Below are positions 5,078 to 7,947 of a DNA stretch of 7,947 nucleotides, in pieces. Below the pieces are notes generated by a model that worked only from the letters and a program-made list of their open reading frames with translations, was not told the origin of the DNA and ran no database searches. The DNA lies in NCBI GenBank assembly GCA_034433375.1, contig DAOUAQ010000093.1:1-7947 (forward strand), in the 5' to 3' direction. A program made the position numbers and the translations under genes. This DNA comes from DSWT01 sp034433375 (GTDB taxonomy: Bacteria; Chloroflexota; Anaerolineae; B4-G1; SLSP01). Position 1 is the first letter of the stretch, and the number at the start of each line of letters is the position of its first letter.

Positions 5078-6859
5078 ATGAGGTGTGTTTTGGGGCGTCC
5101 GTGGAGTCCTGTGGCGCGATTGTGCGGGGCGCTTCTCGCGTGGGGCGTGTGGGTAGCCTGGCCGGCGTGGGGATGGGCGGCGGTGATTGTTGCGCTCGCG
5201 CCGTGGGTAGTGGAATGGCTTGCGGACCGAAAAGCGCCCCGGTTCACGGCGCTGGATGTGACGCTGCTGGCCTTTGTGCTCAGCGCGCTGGCGGGTGTGT
5301 GGGCCGGGTACGACCGCTCTGGCGTTCACGCGATCTTCCCGGCGTATCCGGTGGGCTGGGTCAAGCTGTGGGGATTGCTGCTGGCGGCGCTCGTCTACGC
5401 GGCGCTGGCCGCCTTGACGACTGAAACGGCGCGCCGGTGGGCGGTGACGCTGTTGACCGGCATCGGCGCGGTTGGGGCGTTGCTCTTTAGCATCGTTCGT
5501 TTGGGAATTGCGCCGGCGGCGATCACGCGCTTCGTCCATTGGCTCATCCCGAACGACAACGTCATCGCTGGCGTGCTTGCGCCGCTGTTATTGCTCGATG
5601 CGGGGATAGTGTGCGCGCTAAGGGGTGAGGCCGGCGCGATTGGGAAATCGCGGCTACGGGCCTGGGGGATAGCCGCCGGCGCAGTCATGCTCGTCGCGCT
5701 CCCCCTGACCGGCTCGCGGGGCGCGTGGGGAACGCTGGGCGTGGCGCTCGGTCTGACGGCGCTCTGGCAACTCGCGCGGCGCTGCGGAAGGGCGTGGCTG
5801 CGGGTCGGCGTCTTCGTGGGCGGACTGACCGGCGGAGTGTTGGCCGGCGGCTGGCTGATGGCCCGTTCCGGGCTGTGGGCAACCGCGCTCCACCATCCGG
5901 ACATCGCCAACCGGCTGTGGATTTTCCTGCGCGGGCTGCTGCTCGTGCGCGACTACCCATTCACCGGCAGCGGCCTGGGGCATTTCGCCCTCGTGGACTC
6001 GACCTACGCGCAGTTGATCCACGTGCCCACGCTGCCCTACAGCCACGCGCTGCTGCTAGATGTCGCCATCGAGCAGGGCCTCCTGGGGGCGCTGGCGCTG
6101 CTCGGCGTGTGGCTCATCGCGCTGTGGCGGGGATTGTGGACGTTGGCCTGCGCCGACAAACGGATGCCGCTACTGGGGGCCGGGCTGCTCGCATTGAGCG
6201 TGATGGTCATCCACGGCTTGGGCGACGACGCGCTATACAGCAGCCGGTGGAGCGCCTTCCTGTGGGCGCCGGTGGGGATCATCGTGGCGGCGCAAGGAGA
6301 TGTCCCGGCGTGGCAACGTTGGATTGAGCGAATTGGCGCGGCGGCGCTCGGCGTAGCGACGCTTGCGGCGTTCTTCGTCCTGCGACCGGCGCTCGTCCCG
6401 GCGTGGTACGCCAATCTGGGCGCATTGGCGCAGACACGCGCTGAACTTCCGTGGTACAATTACCGGCAGTTCGACAACCCGACGCTGGATCAAATCCGGC
6501 AGCGGGGGAACTTTTCCGTCGCTGAAGCCTATTTCAACCTGGCGCTGGCCTTCGATCCGGGGCAAGCCACGGCGCGGACACGGCTGGCGCATCTGGCGCT
6601 CGCGCGCGGCGACTACGACGCGGCGCTGATGCACGCGCAAACCGCCTGGAACGCCGGACACCGCGACCGGGTGACGCGCCTGCTCCTGAGCGACGCGCTA
6701 ACCGCGCAAGGCAAGGTGGCGCAGGCTGCGTCGCTGGCGCGCGGCCTCACCTGGGCGGATGGACGGTTGGAAGGACAAGCCTTCTATCGCTACCAGCAGC
6801 AAGGCGACCGGCGGCGCGCGCTCTATGCAAAGCACGTGCTACAACTACTGAGGCGGTAA
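5078..6859 (+). CDS. O-antigen ligase/polymerase-like (Wzy_C-type) membrane protein with C-terminal TPR region
   Basis: This 593-residue multi-pass membrane protein carries the features of the O-antigen ligase/Wzy superfamily, which joins or polymerises lipid-linked glycans on the outer face of the cytoplasmic membrane. Many hydrophobic segments span about 15-455. Signature elements: TGSRGAW (211-217), with the conserved Arg214; DYPFTGSGLGHF (292-303); and YSHALLLDVAIEQGLLG (321-337), where His323 matches the family's essential His. The usual Asn after that His is Ala here. Residues about 478-590 form soluble helices resembling TPR repeats (AEAYFNLALAFDPGQATAR; LAHLALARGDYDAALMHAQ). Whether it is a ligase or a polymerase cannot be read. 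ATG 5078 has only a G-run directly before it; an in-frame TTG at 5090 has GAGGTG (5080-5085) at better spacing, so the true start may be four codons later. TAA 6857-6859 is followed by TAG. Confidence 0.85.
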   Translation: MRCVLGRPWSPVARLCGALLAWGVWVAWPAWGWAAVIVALAPWVVEWLADRKAPRFTALDVTLLAFVLSALAGVWAGYDRSGVHAIFPAYPVGWVKLWGLLLAALVYAALAALTTETARRWAVTLLTGIGAVGALLFSIVRLGIAPAAITRFVHWLIPNDNVIAGVLAPLLLLDAGIVCALRGEAGAIGKSRLRAWGIAAGAVMLVALPLTGSRGAWGTLGVALGLTALWQLARRCGRAWLRVGVFVGGLTGGVLAGGWLMARSGLWATALHHPDIANRLWIFLRGLLLVRDYPFTGSGLGHFALVDSTYAQLIHVPTLPYSHALLLDVAIEQGLLGALALLGVWLIALWRGLWTLACADKRMPLLGAGLLALSVMVIHGLGDDALYSSRWSAFLWAPVGIIVAAQGDVPAWQRWIERIGAAALGVATLAAFFVLRPALVPAWYANLGALAQTRAELPWYNYRQFDNPTLDQIRQRGNFSVAEAYFNLALAFDPGQATARTRLAHLALARGDYDAALMHAQTAWNAGHRDRVTRLLLSDALTAQGKVAQAASLARGLTWADGRLEGQAFYRYQQQGDRRRALYAKHVLQLLRR

Positions 6860-6861
6860 TA

Positions 6862-6924
6862 GGGAGTAGGGAGTAAGGAGTAGGGAGTAAGGAGTAAGGA
6901 GTAAGGAGTAGGGAGTAGGGAGTA
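6862..6924. repeat. Heptamer tandem array, RGGAGTA type, 9 copies
   Basis: Nine head-to-tail units of GGGAGTA or AGGAGTA without gaps, in the order G G A G A A A G G at the first base. The array starts two bases after the stop codon of the ligase-like gene. Variation is limited to one position per unit, which points to recent copy-number change. On the plus strand the units create TAG or TAA at every junction. Confidence 0.95.
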
Positions 6925-6949
6925 GGGAAATTCACGGCTTTACACTCCA

Positions 6950-6994
<45 letters not shown>

Positions 6995-7000
6995 GTATTC

Positions 7001-7006
7001 AAGGGA
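7001..7006 (+). promoter_or_regulatory. Ribosome binding site that selects the GTG start at 7013
   Basis: AAGGGA lies six bases before GTG 7013. An overlapping ATG at 7011 is in another frame and meets a stop after four codons, so it is not the start of the long frame. Confidence 0.65.
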
Positions 7007-7012
7007 ACAAAT

Positions 7013-7947
7013 GTGGGCAAATTGATACGAAATTTCATTATTGTGGTGATGCTCATTGGGATGGCGCTGGCGAATATCCGGGCGACAGTCACAGCGCAAG
7101 AAACCGGCGAGGAGTGGAGCGAACCGGTGAACCTCTCGAAGTCCGGCGCGGCGTCCGATCCAGTAGTGGTGGACGGGCCGCGTGGCCTCCTGCAAGCAAT
7201 CTGGTGGGATAACTTCGACGGGCTGACTACGTCCATCTTCAACGGCGCGACCTGGTCCGATCCGGTCATCGCGCCGATCATCACCTTCACCGAGGATGGC
7301 GACGCCATCTGGATCGTCTGGGAGCAAAAGCCGCTCATCGTCAGCGATAACGTGGGGATGGTTCACGCCTTCTGGACAGATCAAGCCGATCCCTTCAGGC
7401 CGGGCATCCGCAGACTGTTGCACAGCCAACTGCGTATCGGCGCAACGAACTGGTCCACGCCCAGAGTGGAAGCGCGCGAAGTGCTGGCGTATACCGTCGC
7501 CCGCGATCCCCAAGATGGCCTGATGTTCGTTTACATTCGCAACGAGCAAAGCGCCCAATTCCCTGCCGGCATCTACTTCAACTACGTCAGCGGGAGCAGC
7601 GCCGCAAAACTGCTATATCCCACCCGCTACTTCCGCGGGGTAAAACCGGAGGACGTCCACATGCACCTGCTGATGGACGACCAGGGCGTGATCTACTTTG
7701 CCTGGGACGACCCCCGCCTGAACAAGGCGCTCTACACCACCTCGCCCGACAAGGGGAAGACGTGGACCGAGCCGCGCAGCGTCGGCGCAGACAGCGAAAG
7801 CACGGCGAAACATCCCCGTTTTCTGGATGGGCCGGACGCGCAGACGCTCCTGGTGTGGGAAGACAGCCGCGCCACGTGCGCCCTCTACCAACAAGTGACG
7901 TTGGACGGCGGCGCCACGTGGACTGAGCGCGCGCGCATCCTCGAAGG
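7013..7947 (+). CDS. Secreted Asp-box (BNR/sialidase-like) beta-propeller protein, 3'-truncated by window edge
   Basis: The frame is open from GTG 7013 to the window end: 311 codons plus 2 bases. Residues 1-30 form a signal peptide (MGKLIRN, then a hydrophobic core to about 20, likely cleavage near ATVTA). The rest is a sialidase-fold-like propeller: two Asp boxes match S/T-x-D-x-G-x-T-W, SPDKGKTW (244-251) and TLDGGATW (296-303). A looser W-S/T-x-P/R motif recurs at Trp35, 81, 147, 251 and 303, consistent with successive blades. Asp boxes are structural and occur in many exported glycan-binding or glycosidase proteins, so sialidase activity should not be assumed; no arginine triad can be assigned from this part. 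The gene lies 153 bases after the ligase-like gene, behind two heptamer arrays, with no clear promoter of its own. Confidence 0.8.
   Translation, partial: MGKLIRNFIIVVMLIGMALANIRATVTAQETGEEWSEPVNLSKSGAASDPVVVDGPRGLLQAIWWDNFDGLTTSIFNGATWSDPVIAPIITFTEDGDAIWIVWEQKPLIVSDNVGMVHAFWTDQADPFRPGIRRLLHSQLRIGATNWSTPRVEAREVLAYTVARDPQDGLMFVYIRNEQSAQFPAGIYFNYVSGSSAAKLLYPTRYFRGVKPEDVHMHLLMDDQGVIYFAWDDPRLNKALYTTSPDKGKTWTEPRSVGADSESTAKHPRFLDGPDAQTLLVWEDSRATCALYQQVTLDGGATWTERARILE

Noticed and set aside
4012..5247. A 411-codon minus-strand open frame
   Set aside because: It is antisense to the radical SAM gene in high-GC DNA, and its N-terminal part is a translation of the GTAACGA heptamer array (repeating VTRYWLLVTGYS-like text).

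Overview
The window is high-GC bacterial DNA with one AT-rich divergent promoter region at 1212-1380. One gene runs leftward out of the window and five genes run rightward, the last leaving on the right. Most gaps between the rightward genes hold short tandem repeats with an exact 7-base period or a long perfect palindrome. Secreted C25-type proteins, membrane glycan genes, Asp-box propellers and heptamer arrays together suggest a filamentous or sediment Chloroflexota (Anaerolineae/Chloroflexia-like) genome or metagenome contig. That assignment is an inference from general resemblance; there is no rRNA or other phylogenetic marker here.

Layout: 1-1211 (minus) is the N-terminal 403 residues of a secreted gingipain/PorU-like (peptidase C25 family) protein, cut by the window edge before its catalytic domain. 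1212-1380 carries two back-to-back sigma70-type promoters. 1381-2121 (plus) is a left-handed beta-helix O-acetyltransferase. 2113-2148 is a 16-bp perfect inverted repeat that contains that gene's stop codon, followed by three 9-base direct repeats. 2200-3432 is a GT2 polyprenyl-phosphate-sugar synthase type glycosyltransferase with a four-helix membrane tail. 3445-5001 is a B12-binding-type radical SAM protein with a heptamer array in its coding sequence. 4991-5067 is an 11-copy heptamer array that supplies the radical SAM stop codon. 5078-6859 is an O-antigen ligase/polymerase-like membrane protein with a C-terminal TPR region. 6862-6994 holds two further heptamer arrays of different sequence. 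7013-7947 is the start of a secreted Asp-box (sialidase-like) beta-propeller protein.

The central four genes (acetyltransferase, GT2, radical SAM, ligase/polymerase) read as part of a cell-surface polysaccharide or glycolipid locus: one loads sugar onto a lipid carrier, one polymerises or transfers the glycan, one acetylates it, and a radical SAM enzyme modifies a lipid or sugar by an unknown reaction. The flanking genes encode exported proteins that could act at the same surface.

The most unusual signal is the repeat family rather than a single gene. Four separate heptamer arrays of four different sequences sit within about 3 kb. Three lie just after or across a stop codon or between genes. 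One is translated in frame in the linker between the two domains of the radical SAM protein. I found no CRISPR array, tRNA, rRNA, transposase or integrase.
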